A stretch of DNA of 64,000 nucleotides, taken from Mesocentrotus franciscanus (lineage: Eukaryota; Echinodermata; Echinoidea; Camarodonta; Strongylocentrotidae). The first letter of the stretch is position 1. Every line of letters starts with the position of its first letter. The notes under the pieces were generated by a model. The model was not told the origin of the DNA and did no database searches. It saw only the letters and a list, made by a program, of their open reading frames with translations. Location of the stretch: assembly GCA_037976565.1 (NCBI GenBank), contig CP137680.1, forward strand, positions 23,389,533 through 23,453,532, read 5' to 3'. The translations under genes and the position numbers were made by a program. Below, piece after piece: positions 10,880 through 22,214 of this stretch.

Positions 10880-12020
10880 AGTTCACTGTTGAAGAAGATG
10901 ATGATGACCTTTCACTGCCCCTTTCCATGCACAGGAAGCCCATACACGGCGATTCATATTTTAACTTTAAATAAAAGTTCAAACGGTTCATATCATCATC
11001 GTATGAAGCCTAATTACATCTCTTTACTTATGAAATATACCCAAGCTAAAATTTAAACTTATTTACATCATGATACTTAATCGTATGAACTAACCGTGGA
11101 CCTTTCATCCCTCGTGTTCTTTTGTTCTCTCTATTCTCACTTCTCTCCCTACATCTTTCTCCCATTATTGTCTCTGCCTTAGTCCTTTTTGTTGTCTTTG
11201 CCCTTTTCCTAGTCCTTGTTCTTGTCTTTGTCCGTGTCCTTGTCCTTGCCCTTGACTTGACTTTTCGTTGTCCCGTCTGACGTCATCGCGTTCAATTTTC
11301 TACTTATCAGCCTACGAAAAAAGGCAACTACAAAATGTATAAAATTATTGAATCCTCGACCGATCGTGGGTGTTGGAGCATAGTCCTCTATCCCTACATG
11401 CACTGCTCTACTATGTATTTAATATGCCTATGAATGCTCATACTTCCGAGCAGTGCATGTTTGTATTTTATTTTTATTTTATTTCTTTCTTCCTTTTTTT
11501 TTGTATTCCACACATAAACAGGCTCTGATTGATGATAGCATTATGCTTATATATTTTTATCCTAAAATGCTTTGATTTCTTATCGACATTCAATATCATA
11601 TAATTAAAAATAAGTTTCATTTTCTATGTTATATTGAAAACTTTATCGGATATCATTTTATGTGAGCATTTCTTTCATGTTTTGATAAAGTTATGGAATT
11701 AAAATCATTTGAATTGATTGAACTGAGCTTCGAATCAGACCACCCATTCAGCACAAAAGTAGGTGTTTCCAGCTCACTCTACATACGAGCACACAATGTG
11801 ACATATATGACAATGGTGCACTACAAAGAGAACAAAAATACACTGACAAGGTGCTAGCATCAGGTGGGTATCCAGCTAGGACATAACAAAGACTAAAGGA
11901 CAGATTAAGATCCAAGAACCCCCCCCCCCCAAAAAAAAAGGGAAAAGAAGGAACATAAACATCGATTAGTCCTGTCCTTTTTCAATGCAATATCATTACG
12001 CTTGAAACGGGCCTTTCGTG
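10880..12020. other. No gene; degenerate GTCCTTGTC repeat at 11170-11270
   Basis: A diverged CTTGTCCTTGTCTTTGTCC run sits at 11180-11265. Its minus-strand frame gives a Lys/Asp-rich peptide, which is a repeat artefact. A poly-C/poly-A junction lies at 11921-11940. Nothing else is identifiable. Confidence 0.5.
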
Positions 12021-12025
12021 GCGGT

Positions 12026-13085
12026 TCGGTGTAAAAATGTCAACAGTAAAAATGTCAGAGTTCAATGGTCAGAGTTAAAAAAGAAAAAAGAGAAGACAAA
12101 AATATGCTTGGGATAAAAATCTATAATCAACAGGAATCAAATAAATCTTGGTTTCTTTTCGGAGAGGGAATATTAGCTCCTATAGGCATTCTCCTTAAAA
12201 TCAAGCCTGCTTCATACCTGAAAAATAAACAATTGAGCATAATAACCTAAATAGATCACTGCTCTACATGCAAACCCTTCCAAATGTTTCGACCCGACTG
12301 CGCTACTGGCTGTTGTGTTTAATTTCGCTTCATTTAAAGAACGAACAGCACTTTCCCAGCATAATAAGATTTGGCTCAATATACACTATTGGCCCATTTA
12401 CACAGCCCAAACACCATTTAAAAACAGTCGATCTGGGGGATTGTCATTTACACAACTGGAAAAACCCATCAAAAAACACCAGTGTTTGCTCATTTCGGTT
12501 TTGGGGTGAGTAGTGCGCATGCACGACTTGTCGCTGCTCTGCACGCGGTCGCACGGAAGCGAGGAGAATCACGTGACCAAAAACCGAAATCATTCATGTT
12601 TCGAGAGCGGGCATTTACACTGCAAATATTGGTGAAATTTCTGCCGGCGTTTCAAAACACCAAACTCCAGAGGTTGATTTTTTCGATTTCGGTTTTTCGT
12701 CTTGTTTGCAGGTATTAGCAACTACTGACGAAACACCGGACTGTGAGCAAAATCGTCGATTTTGGCTAGCAGTTTAAATGCAGCTATAGTATCACTGTTT
12801 ATCGTAAATCATGAAATTCGGGGAACAATACATGATATTTTAATGAGATTATTTGTGTTCTACAAAATTATATCAAGACAAGGTGGGCAATAGACTAAAT
12901 ACTGAAGTTTAAAAATATATTTACCTTGAAACACTAAATAATGGGTTCCAATGAATTATTTAAGTAATTTATTTATAAAACAATTACTTAACTTTATGAA
13001 TGCTTTTTTGTTACCTCTGACATATTCACTTCTGGCATTTTTCCCTCTGATATTTTTACCTCTGACATTTTTACCTGGCACCTTC
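12026..13085. mobile_element. Fold-back (TU-like) element A with 15-bp repeat arms
   Basis: The left terminus is TCGGTGTAAAAATGTCAACAG followed by a second GTAAAAATGTCAGAG unit. The right terminus (13015-13085) has about four degenerate ACCTCTGACATTTTT units and ends TTTTTACCTGGCACC. The arms are inverted relative to each other and built from the same 15-bp unit as element B (25906-26565). The 0.95-kb interior codes for nothing recognisable and differs from that of B. It may contain a further insertion at about 12390-12787. No convincing target duplication is seen. Drosophila Foldback and sea-urchin TU elements have this architecture, by established knowledge; assignment here is inference. 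Confidence 0.75.
12390..12787. mobile_element. Possible nested element inside fold-back element A
   Basis: GGCCCATTTACACAGCCC at the left and GCAGTTTAAATGCAGCTA at the right are imperfect complements. The intervening 400 bp is distinctly richer in CpG than the rest of element A and repeats CATTTACAC internally. It may be a nested MITE. Limits are approximate and support is modest. Confidence 0.35.
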
Positions 13086-13089
13086 ATAG

Positions 13090-13880
13090 TAAGGGCATTC
13101 GCGTTACCTTTATAAGCCCCAAATCCTAAGAAGTAGGCTTGTTCACCAATAGAAGAAAGGACAGACCAGGGAGGTGAAAGAAAGGAGTCAAAACTCTTGT
13201 AATTTATTCAAACGCCTCATGAGTTCTAAAGCGTAACAATGGGATGTGAAACATTCCACTTGGCTTTGAAATTCCATGCTCCGAGCCGCGCTTCTACTGC
13301 GGGGATTTTTAGAGGCCAGGAACCAGTTTCATATTTATTACAAGATATTAACTTACCGGCAAAATTTCAGTGTAAATTATAAAGTTTATATGGGGATTGT
13401 ATTGGGAATAGTGCATCAAACAATTTTTCAAATTTAGGACTCCGCCCTTCCTATAATTTGTGTGCCAGAGTAGGTAAAAGAAAAATTAAATCCTGACAAA
13501 AACTCAATATTGTAGGATAATGCGCTAATTTGTGAATGTTTTAATGTCCCGTTATGTAATCCATGATTTACAATCTTCGATAACTTTAAGTTTGCTAATG
13601 CGTGTTTTCGCGTGTTTTTTGTATTTTTGCGGTTGGAAAAAAGGATGAAATTATACAAGTTTGTGTTCGCTTGTTCTACTCTTTACACATTCAACAACGG
13701 ATGAGAAATTATTGAAAGGGACAGCGAACAGTTGCTGTGATACCATTTTCTGATGTAGGAATTCTAACTCCTGAAATTTCATGGGCTCTATCATCTCACC
13801 ACCTGGTCAACAGTTGAAGATTAGCGCATATTTTTTCGGCGGCTTGGAGCATGGGGTCAAAGGAGAGCCGCTTGATTCCA
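13090..13880. other. No recognisable gene
   Basis: AT-rich sequence with no repeat I can match elsewhere in the window. It borders the Penelope-like fragment, whose 5' limit is uncertain. Confidence 0.4.
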
Positions 13881-13882
13881 GT

Positions 13883-14370
13883 CCTTCTCTATCACGTCCC
13901 TGGACAGACACTGTCTTCAAGATAACATGCACTGATTGTGACAATTCCTATGTTGGAGAAACAGGAAGAAGACTAAAGGATAGATTAAAAGAGTACTAAA
14001 GAGCCCTCATATTGACCAATCCGTCTTATTCAGCAGTAGCATAACACGCACCTAATACTGGACACATCATTTGATCGGATGATGCCCATATTATTGACTT
14101 TGAAATACACTTCTGGTCAAAAGAAAGGTGAAAGAATCCATCTGGAGAAAAAGGATTAATCCTTCACTGAAAAGGCATTGTCACCTATCTTAGCTCCAGT
14201 GATCTCGAGGCAGCAGACAACAAGAACTGGTTGAATAATCACTTGGCTTGAGAAAGTCCACAGGAGTGGACGAAAGCTTGCCTACTAAATTTTAAGTTTG
14301 GTAAAAGCTTAAACAACATGTTATCATGTTATGATTACCCCAAACCAATGAAACTTGTCGGTATCAAAAG
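13883..14370 (+). mobile_element. Penelope-like element, 3' end with GIY-YIG endonuclease remnant
   Basis: The frame ending at 13999 contains FKITCTDCDNSYVGETGRR, followed by LKDRLKEY. This is the N-terminal half of the GIY-YIG nuclease with the Cys pair (CTDC) typical of Penelope-like elements. Beyond a stop the homology continues as TGHII and DDAHIIDFEIHFWS, then ESIWRKRINPSLKRH, the usual C-terminal end of these proteins. Several stops and frame changes break it. The 3' part, with its CGAAAGCTTGCCTACTAAAT segment, is shared with the minus-strand copy at 42095-42465. The RT domain is absent, so this is a 5'-truncated copy. In intact elements the nuclease makes the nick used for target-primed reverse transcription. 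Confidence 0.85.
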
Positions 14371-14374
14371 TTAA

Positions 14375-14815
14375 GGTTACTTGAAATAAAAAGACCATTC
14401 TTCTGATGTATGTATTTCAATTCCGATGATGTTAGCTCCCAGGTACTACCGTTTCTAAAAGAAAGCACTTTTCGTTTGGAGGGCAAGTAAACAAAAAATG
14501 CATTGAAACAGAGCATGGATCCATTGCAATGTCTAGAGTATTAATATTTGACAAAGATTCGGGTACACTCCAGCGTCAATTTGCCATTTATTCCCCAGCT
14601 GCCACAAAGTTACGTGACATAACTCTAAAATGTTCCCTACAGAGATTGACAATTACGCAAATGTTACAATCAACAATGAAAAAGAAATTAAATCATCGCA
14701 AGGAAAAAACTCTACTGCTTTTTATTTTCATACCCTGTAATAGAAACAATACGGAAAGTACCTAAGGGTCAGATTCATAGCAACTTGTCTCGGCATTGTA
14801 AACTGGCTACTGTCT
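14375..14815. other. No recognisable gene
   Basis: A 78-codon frame (14529-14765) has no family signature. No repeats are recognised. Confidence 0.4.
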
Positions 14816-15130
14816 TTCTATTTTCGATCTATCAGTGTATCTTAGCAAATGCAATTCCGTTTACATTTATATCATTGGACGTGATCCGCGGTTTCCTCCA
14901 GATCTAATTTTGTGAATGGAAATTCAATTCCAGTGATAAAAGCAGGACATGACATGCAAGCATGTACTCTAAGTTATTCTATTTTAGATCTATCAGTGTA
15001 TCTTAGCAAATGCAATTCCGTTTACATTTATATCATTGGACGTGATCCGCGGTTTCCTCCAGATCTAATTTTGTGAATGGAAATTCAATTTCATTGATAA
15101 AAGCAGGACATGACGTGCAGGCATGTACGT
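14816..15130. repeat. 161-bp tandem duplication, two copies
   Basis: The segment starting TTCTATTTT at 14816 recurs at 14977, giving a period of 161 bp. Both copies contain GATCTATCAGTGTATCTTAG and GACGTGATCCGCGGTTTCC. They differ at only a few sites (for example ACATGCAAGC versus ACGTGCAGGC), so the duplication looks recent. It is non-coding. Confidence 0.9.
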
Positions 15131-15134
15131 TATG

Positions 15135-16845
15135 TAGGTGCTGAGAGGCCTTGGATTAAGTTATTTGCTCTGACTTAGAGTTTGTCGTCTACTTTCAATT
15201 TCAATCAAGCAACGAACTTGCAGCATCGTAAGGGAAAAACAATTTCTGTTTTATAAAGGTAACATTATCAGTGGGCAAGTCCAAGGTATGCCATATACTT
15301 TACCAAGTTTCCTTGAATTGAAATAAAATTATTATTGTATTAGTTTTTCTTGTTTGTCTGAGTTATGCTCTAGTATGGCTATGGGCTTGAAACAGTGGTC
15401 AGATGTACTGAAATCTTAAATGCGGTCAGTAACGTTTTGGACAAAGTAGCTTGGACGTGCCCTGGTACACGACTTCCATCAAATAAACTTGCATAGTTAA
15501 ATTTTATCATAAACTATTATCATACATATTTAAAAGCGTATTGACATGTCCTGAGGGGATTTCCTTGATGATGAATCATAATTACAAATTAAAAAATCAA
15601 GAAGTTTTGCACCACTCAATTCGGATGGATCATGCAAACTGACCCACTACTTGTTTGCCCCTTTTTGGTGTTGCTGTTTCTTAACCCGTTGAAAAATTAA
15701 TTCTCTCCATGCCATAGGCTTAATACAGGGGCTATCCGGTTCAAGGCCTGAATCAATTCATATAACTAGTTTTTCATCAATTTTAATTCCATTCAATTCC
15801 ATTCTCGGTTTTTATTGTATGAAAAAACATGGCAAATTATGGAGACTAATTTTGTCATACTTACAGTAAAATCCAAGAAAAATGAAATAAGATTATGAAA
15901 GATATATTGACATATGATAATTCAATAATAGCTAAAAAGGAGAACGTGACTTCAGGCATCAAAAAGATAATGTTAACAGCAATAATATTATTAAATTAGA
16001 TTGGATACACTTTTAGAAGATTATTAGTACTGTGGACGCCGGTAGTAAATTGCATTCTCACATAGACATGTGTAAATGTTTCATGAAAATAAAGCAAGTC
16101 CATTTGCAACAATCGTCTAAAAAAAAATTCTAGCAATTCACTAGTCACAAAAAACACCCACTTGATTAAATTTGAGAATATGCTGTAAGTTTGGTAAATT
16201 TAGATACTAACTACACAATAATGCATGTAAGCCTTTCAATTATTACAATATGCGCTATACGAGAAAGGTGTATTAACATTATTACTATAATTTTAAGCAT
16301 TACATTAGAGCGTAAGTTAATTTACGTCATAGGCTTGCTTAGCGCAGGTAATGACGTAATCGAAATGAGGCATCGTATGCAGAATGTCTTGTGTGAAGTC
16401 TACCGAAAATGTAGAAACATTTCAGAAGGGTGGTATTCTGACGGATAAATATTTGAACAAGACCTTGGATATGCAATCAAGACACAGCTGTACAGCATGG
16501 TTCTGATAAACTCAGCTGGAGCAACATACCTTGCTTAAATGAGATGGAATGCAAACATGATATACCACGGCTTCTATGACCCCCTTCTGATACTCATGCC
16601 AGTCCTTCTGCCCCCGCGAACATGACACAGTACGTGCTTTGATAAAATTACAATCATGTAAAGAGTAAACAATGTTCATTTGATTTGAATCCTTCCAGTT
16701 CAGATGGAATATAATTGCTCAATTACACGCCTGAGGGCTAAATTAATTAAAGTGTTTGGGGTTTTTTCTTTCCATCTGCTCCTGTCAATTGTTGTATACA
16801 TTAATTTATATCATTTTGAATTCACATATAAATGGATAAAATTAT
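15135..16845. other. No gene; one short dispersed repeat at 15678-15770
   Basis: The only repeat I match is AACCCGTTG with CATAGGCTTAATACAGGGG (15678-15770), a third copy of the palindromic repeat at 1748 and 6627. Other frames, including 85 codons at 16191-16448, lack recognisable content. Confidence 0.45.
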
Positions 16846-16849
16846 AACA

Positions 16850-16929
16850 ACAACATCAATAATAATAATAAGAAGAACAATAATGATAATAATAATACTA
16901 TCAATAATAATAATAATAATAATTGTAAA

Positions 16930-16976
<47 letters not shown>

Positions 16977-17055
16977 ATCTGCAATAATAATAATGATAAT
17001 ATCAATAATAATAAAGAAATAATAATAAAAATAATCATAATAAAATTGATAATGA
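16850..17055. repeat. AAT/ATA microsatellite
   Basis: An AAT-type trinucleotide run, purest at about 16929-16974. The minus-strand poly-Leu frame over it is an artefact. Confidence 0.9.
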
Positions 17056-17063
17056 TTATGGCA

Positions 17064-17339
17064 CAAGGCCACATTGGCGGATCCAGGAGGCCCCTTCCCC
17101 TAGGAAAAAAAAACAGGTATTAAAAAACACCCTTTTTTTGAAAAAAAAGAAGATGGGCCCCCTCCCCTGGCGCCCAAGGGTGCCAAAAAAAAAAATTTGT
17201 GGTCACTACCCAAGGGGGGGTTGGCTGTGGAAAAAAAATTACCCTTCCCGGAGGGAAAAAAAAAAATTTCGGGTGCCAAAATTTGTTTTTGCTCACTACC
17301 TACCCCTTGCCGCCGGCTGGATCCGCCCCTGCAAGGCCA
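17064..17339. mobile_element. hAT-type MITE, copy A, with exact 8-bp target duplication
   Basis: The element occupies 17072-17331 (260 bp). It begins CATTGGCGGATCCAGG and ends CTGGATCCGCCCCTG. CAAGGCCA at 17064-17071 is repeated exactly at 17332-17339. An 8-bp duplication is the mark of hAT transposases. The interior is a purine/poly-A mosaic and cannot code; the overlapping frames on both strands are artefacts. It is homologous to 49716-50004. Confidence 0.9.
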
Positions 17340-17344
17340 TCTTC

Positions 17345-18690
17345 TTCGATAAAGGTTGATTGCCATAATACATCATTTATAAACAAGTAATAGCCATCAT
17401 GTCTCTTTTTTGGTTAGGCGTTCACTGAGACTTATGATATCAGGGATTGAAACAATGTATATAAATTGAGTATTATAGGACAATTAATTTGGAATGCAAT
17501 CTTGTCCCCTGTTCCGGATGATTTTGACATTACATTTTGAAGAGCCAAATCAATCGAAATGGTTGTTTTCTGAGAGCGCCACCAAAGCACTTCCTTGCTT
17601 CATTATAAATAGACTCTAAACACCAATACCAACTTATCCAACCTAGATGTACCCTCAGTTAAAACTGCCAACAAATAGATACTCAAGCACAGGCACAGTA
17701 CTTTCAATTTCCATGGCGTTTACTCTTTCGTGATTGAGAAAGATCTTGTAGTTGACATCCGCTAAGTGGTGTTCACCAGACGACATTGTGTATTTTAAGA
17801 AATTATGGGTAGGACAAAAAGATTTTACTTCTAAATGATTGAATGTGTCAATGACCGAACCACAAGTATGGAAACATTATTTTTGTTATAAATTCAAATA
17901 AAATGGGGAAGAGGACAAAGTCAAGGTATCTATACCCAAACGCGTACACGCACGAGCACACCCTGGCTGTGCGTGGAAAACTACCTATAGCTATACCTTT
18001 CAAAACTGGCAATACGCCACCACCCTCGCGAGTTTGGTTGTGGGTAATTAATCACTAGACTATGGGCAGGATGAGCGAATGCAGAGATCAATGACATCTT
18101 GTAAAACATGAAGATCAACATCATCAATGACATCGTCACGTTCAGTGGTCACGATTGGTTGTCTGGATGATCACTTCCCAATTAAACAGAACACTTGTTC
18201 ACGAAGGCATTGTTGTTTTGATGTACATATCTATCTAAGCTGCGGTCTTTTGCTTCGAAACATCAAAGGGGCATCGATATCTCTCGAGACCTGAGCGTTA
18301 CCGACGTTCGAGATCGACACAAAGAAAAGTAGGTCGTGGGGAGGCTTTAACGCCGCGAGTGTATACGAAAGAAAGAGAGATCATATTTGTGTGAAGTTGC
18401 TTTCAACATGCTTTTTAAAGAAATTTATCCCGAACGCTTTATCCCATTATTATGTATGCGTGATCTATTGATAAGATGACTGATGAAATAAAAATATCTA
18501 AAATGTTTGCAGCTTACAGATTTCTCATTTTTGTAGCTCAAATGCAAATGGCAGATCAAGGATCATCTTCTACGTGCACGAGTGTTTGCTTCAAACAAAT
18601 AAATGAGACGACTAAAATAATCTACTTTGTGATTGGTACGTGCCCCCTTGGCACTCTCCAAGATCTGCCACTTGATAATTATGCACTGGG
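17345..18690. other. No recognisable gene
   Basis: Mixed sequence without clear repeats. Frames are short and unconvincing. Confidence 0.45.
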
Positions 18691-19616
18691 TAATGGCCCG
18701 GTCACACCAAACGTATAGCAGTAACGTATATGCCGTCTGCCGACGTATGTGAATTTTCACCAACACGCTAGTGCACGTTGACATAAGTTAGGGGTAGGTT
18801 TGGTATAAGTTGTATACGTTAAAAGCACGCTGGTATAAGCTGGCATACGTTGTTGTACGCAGAGGCCGAAATAAATGTTTGTGCATGCTCAAAAAATTTG
18901 GGCGTATGCCGGGGTCCTCTTCATAGGTTAGGCATACGTTAGGCATACGTTACACATACGCTAGACACACGTTAAATATGTTAGAGGTAAGTAACTCATA
19001 CGTCGACATACGTTGGCATGAAGGTATACCGTACAGCTAACTTATTGATAACCTATGAGTAACTTACTTCTAGCCTATATCTAACCTATATATGACGTAT
19101 CTGCAACGCATATTGACGTATTCAGACGTATTCGACGTATGTCTGATGACGGAGTAACTTATTGAAAGTGTTTCTACCGTACAACTGGCGTAGTATAGGC
19201 GTTTTTCAAATTGTAAGCATGTAAAGTAATTTATTGAAATTATTTAGAAGTAAGTTCTTTCATTCATAATTAATCGTAATTTTCAAATATGAAAACAGGA
19301 AATTTACACGTGATCTTCGGCAACACGCCGAGCGCGCTGCGCATAGGTTTCTTATAAGCTACTCATAAGTTGGGCATAGGTCGAGAACGCTGGACATGCG
19401 CTGGCCATACCCTGTGATTCGCTGTCATACGCTGTCATAAGTAGGTTAGACATACGATATGTATACGTTCAATACGTTATGCATACGCCCAAATTATTCA
19501 TGCTGCAGAATTTTCGATGTTTTGGGGGCGTATGCCGACGTTTTGACATTATTTCATGATTTTTCATACGCTAGCTATAAATTTCTCTAAAACGTCATGG
19601 TGTGACCAGGCCATTA
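18691..19616. mobile_element. TA-flanked element with ATGGCC ends and CATACGTT sub-repeats
   Basis: TA (18691-18692 and 19615-19616) brackets 922 bp with ends ATGGCCCGGTCACACCA and TGGTGTGACCAGGCCAT. The left half is full of GGCATACGTTAGGCATACGTT-type repeats. The right half carries many of the complementary forms (CCTATATCTAACCTATATATG), so the whole could fold back. TA duplication points to Tc1/mariner-type transposition. There is no transposase frame. The terminal ATGGCC is shared with 31199-31945, although the interiors differ. Confidence 0.8.
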
Positions 19617-19619
19617 CGA

Positions 19620-20180
19620 AGATTGGATAACGCCGATGGGACTTTTATCATAATACGATATGTTAACAAAAGAAAAGTTTGATAAAGTATTCTCACTCTC
19701 GAAGAAACAAAATGAAGACCGATAAATCACAAAAAGTACGAAAATTAATTTCATATTATCTATTTTCCTAAAAATGTTGAACTGTGATAGTTGTCTTTTC
19801 CCCCTTTTGATGTTTAAATCAAGGTCGAATACAAAAATGAAATATTCAATTGACATGAAATGTTACAAGTTTACCTCTTTCCATTATGTTTAAATATGTT
19901 TGAAAGTCCCGTGTGTATTTTACAGGAATGGGGCAAAATGCATTTTGTTCTGTATTGTTTTTAAAATATAGGCCTACACCCTGTATGTTTTCTATTCTTC
20001 TCAGACTTCTGTTTTGTTAAAATCAATGATGATAAGTTAGGATTCATGATTAGGTTCCTCTCTTGCTTGTCCCACTTCTCCAATATATATCTAACTCAAT
20101 ATATTTTGACTGAATTAAAATTTAAGCATTTGTGCTGAATCATCTGGATATTATGTATTCATGTAGCTCTGATAATATAG
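19620..20180. other. No recognisable gene
   Basis: AT-rich sequence; nothing identified. Confidence 0.45.
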
Positions 20181-20183
20181 ACA

Positions 20184-20510
20184 ATGGGTGGTATTCTCTT
20201 AAGTTAAGCCGGGACTAAGTCCAGACTAAACAAGGATTTTAGTTCACACTTCTATGGAATGCTAGGTTTCATCTTCCTCCTTCAATAATCATGACAAATA
20301 TAATCTACCAAAGACTTTATTGAAATTCAGTTCATATTCATATTATCTTTTTCTTCCCATTTCATTGCAAAATTAATTTTTTTGGACACTTTTCATTGCA
20401 GGATTAAAATAATCTGTACAGGGAAAATGAGTTGGCAACAGGCACTCCATAAAAGTGTGAACTAGTTAAGCCGAGCTTAACTTAGTTCGCGCTATCGGAA
20501 TACCACCCAA
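20184..20510. mobile_element. MITE with GGGTGGTATTC ends
   Basis: The left end is TGGGTGGTATTCTCTTAAG followed by TTAAGCCGGGACTAAG. The right end is its complement, CTTAACTTAG then GGAATACCACCCA. GTTCACACTTCTATGG and CATAAAAGTGTGAAC form inner arms. It is about 327 bp and non-coding. The target duplication is unclear. Confidence 0.7.
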
Positions 20511-20514
20511 TCAA

Positions 20515-21420
20515 CATAAAGGCTGTTTCCCCTACTCATTTGCCCAATTATTATCCCCCTTTTGTCATGGGTCCATCATGGAATATATAACGTATGAACC
20601 CAGTTTCCTGCCAGGTAGCCTCTGAACGTCTTTGGCGCAATGGTTAACTTTGGAGAACAACGTGCTAAAACATCGTCTAGCCCGTCTAGAGAGATCAACA
20701 CCTTACTGAAGAGTAGGAAATTTCCTGACATTGGCATACACTACCTGCTTCCCTGCCTCAACCATCCCCTTGGAATACATCAATAGGCTATACCCCCTGT
20801 CCCATGTGGCCATGCCCCTGAAAAGGGTTGATGGGTTAATTTATAAAGCAAGAACAATTAGGGGTGGGAGATTTTGTTTGCGAGTCACGTTACTTAGGAG
20901 AGGCGTGGGTGGACTTGATGAAGTATACCTCTCATTAATGCCTGAATCGGTATTCATCATCAGAAAAGGGCTTGTTATCTTCGTCTCCATTTTAACCTTG
21001 TGTGGCCAGTGTCAAGCATTAATACATGACGAACACAAACTCGCATTGGAAAACGGGAGATTCGTTTTAACTATCCACAGATGATCAAAGCAGGGAGATG
21101 ATCCCTGATCAAAGCAAGTACTACGGTTTACCGCTTTACCACTCCACACAATCATTCAAAACAAAGATATTTCGCATATAGAAATAGGATATCAATATCC
21201 TTGAATTAAATGAAGAAGCTAACATTAGTTGATAATAAAGGGCTGATAAACTTCACTTAATACCCGTACTACTTTAGATGTTTCTTGTGATTAACCACTG
21301 CATGTAACTCTAATTCGACTACTTATTTTCACGAGCAGATTATTATACACCCTCTAACTTTCATACTACAAGCCACGCGATGGAGATTACATGTTGAAAC
21401 AGTTTGGATACATGATCCTC
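20515..21420. other. Unassigned stretch with one 117-codon frame
   Basis: A plus-strand frame of 117 codons (20731-21084) is longer than most here. I find no domain, signal peptide or splice context that makes it a gene. Confidence 0.3.
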
Positions 21421-21425
21421 TCTAA

Positions 21426-21449
21426 CTCTCTCTATCTATCTCTCTCTCC

Positions 21450-21501
<52 letters not shown>

Positions 21502-21615
21502 GTATATATATCTACTTCTCTCTCCCTTTACGTTTCTCTCTTCATCTATCCTGCGCCTATCCCCTTCTCGCAACTTCTCTCCATCTCCCCTCTCTCTCTC
21601 TCTCTCTCTTTCTCT
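21426..21615. repeat. CT and TA microsatellites
   Basis: CT runs (about 21441-21483 and 21588-21608) flank a TA run (21484-21500). Ser/Leu-rich frames here are artefacts. A TTTTATA-rich patch follows at 21770-21820. Confidence 0.9.
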
Positions 21616-21988
21616 CCTTGCTTTTCTATCTCCACTCTATTTTTTTCTACGACCTCTCCTTTTCCATCGTCATCAGATACAGGGAAATAACATTTCACTC
21701 GTATATCATTTATCTCCCATGCATGCCGTACACTTTGGCACATTACAATCGATTACAAAACTACAAAAGTATATTTTATATATTTATATTTTATATTTTA
21801 TATTTTATATATTTTATACAACAAAACGTCGTTAAGAAAAAGAAAAAAATTCAAATGAATTAATAAACGGATTTTAAAGAGTCAAAGTTCGATATGATAC
21901 CATTGTATATTGGGTCTTTCTTCTTTCTACAGCGAATCCTTGAAAATCCCATGGTTTCATGAAATATATTTGTTTAAGACAACAACTT

Positions 21989-22037
21989 TACCTTCCAATG
22001 AATTATAAGCATCTAGCTTATAATTCATTGGAAGGTA
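21989..22037. repeat. Perfect 22-bp inverted repeat with 5-nt loop
   Basis: TACCTTCCAATGAATTATAAGC (21989-22010) is followed by ATCTA and then its exact complement (22016-22037). Weaker pairing may extend outward. It forms an ideal hairpin or cruciform but has too small a loop for an ordinary pre-miRNA. It could be the footprint of a recent palindromic event. Confidence 0.9.
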
Positions 22038-22065
22038 TCATTAGTTTAACAACTAACCATCTTTT

Positions 22066-22212
22066 GGCCCTTTTTCCCATGGCGACGTTAAAGGTATAGT
22101 CAAAGACCTGGGGGTTCAAATCTGTTTGGAACATGCGCATATAAATTTAAATCTCTCTCTATCCACCGCACACTCACAGTTAGCGTTACGCACACTCACA
22201 CGCACACACACA
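22066..22212 (+). repeat. Dispersed repeat of about 150 bp, copy 1
   Basis: Shared with 47503-47660 in the same orientation: CCCATGGCGACGTTAAAGG then TATAGTCAAAGACCTGGGGG and CATGCGCATATAAATTTAAA, followed by a CA-rich tail. It contains TTAA followed by AGGTATAGTCAAAGACC, reminiscent of TTAA-element ends. The shared sequence continues upstream of that point, so it is not a simple terminus. Confidence 0.75.
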
Positions 22213-22214
22213 GG

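Noticed and set aside
14240..14370. Hammerhead ribozyme in the Penelope-like tail
   Set aside because: I looked for the CTGATGA...GAAA core with a GTC/GTA cleavage site near the shared 3' region and did not find a convincing arrangement. A covariance-model search would decide.
16842..17072. Poly-Leu/Tyr minus-strand frame resembling membrane segments
   Set aside because: Translation of an AAT microsatellite.
20731..21084. 117-codon plus-strand frame
   Set aside because: No recognisable domain, codon pattern or splice context; lengths like this are expected by chance in 64 kb. Kept only as an unassigned stretch.
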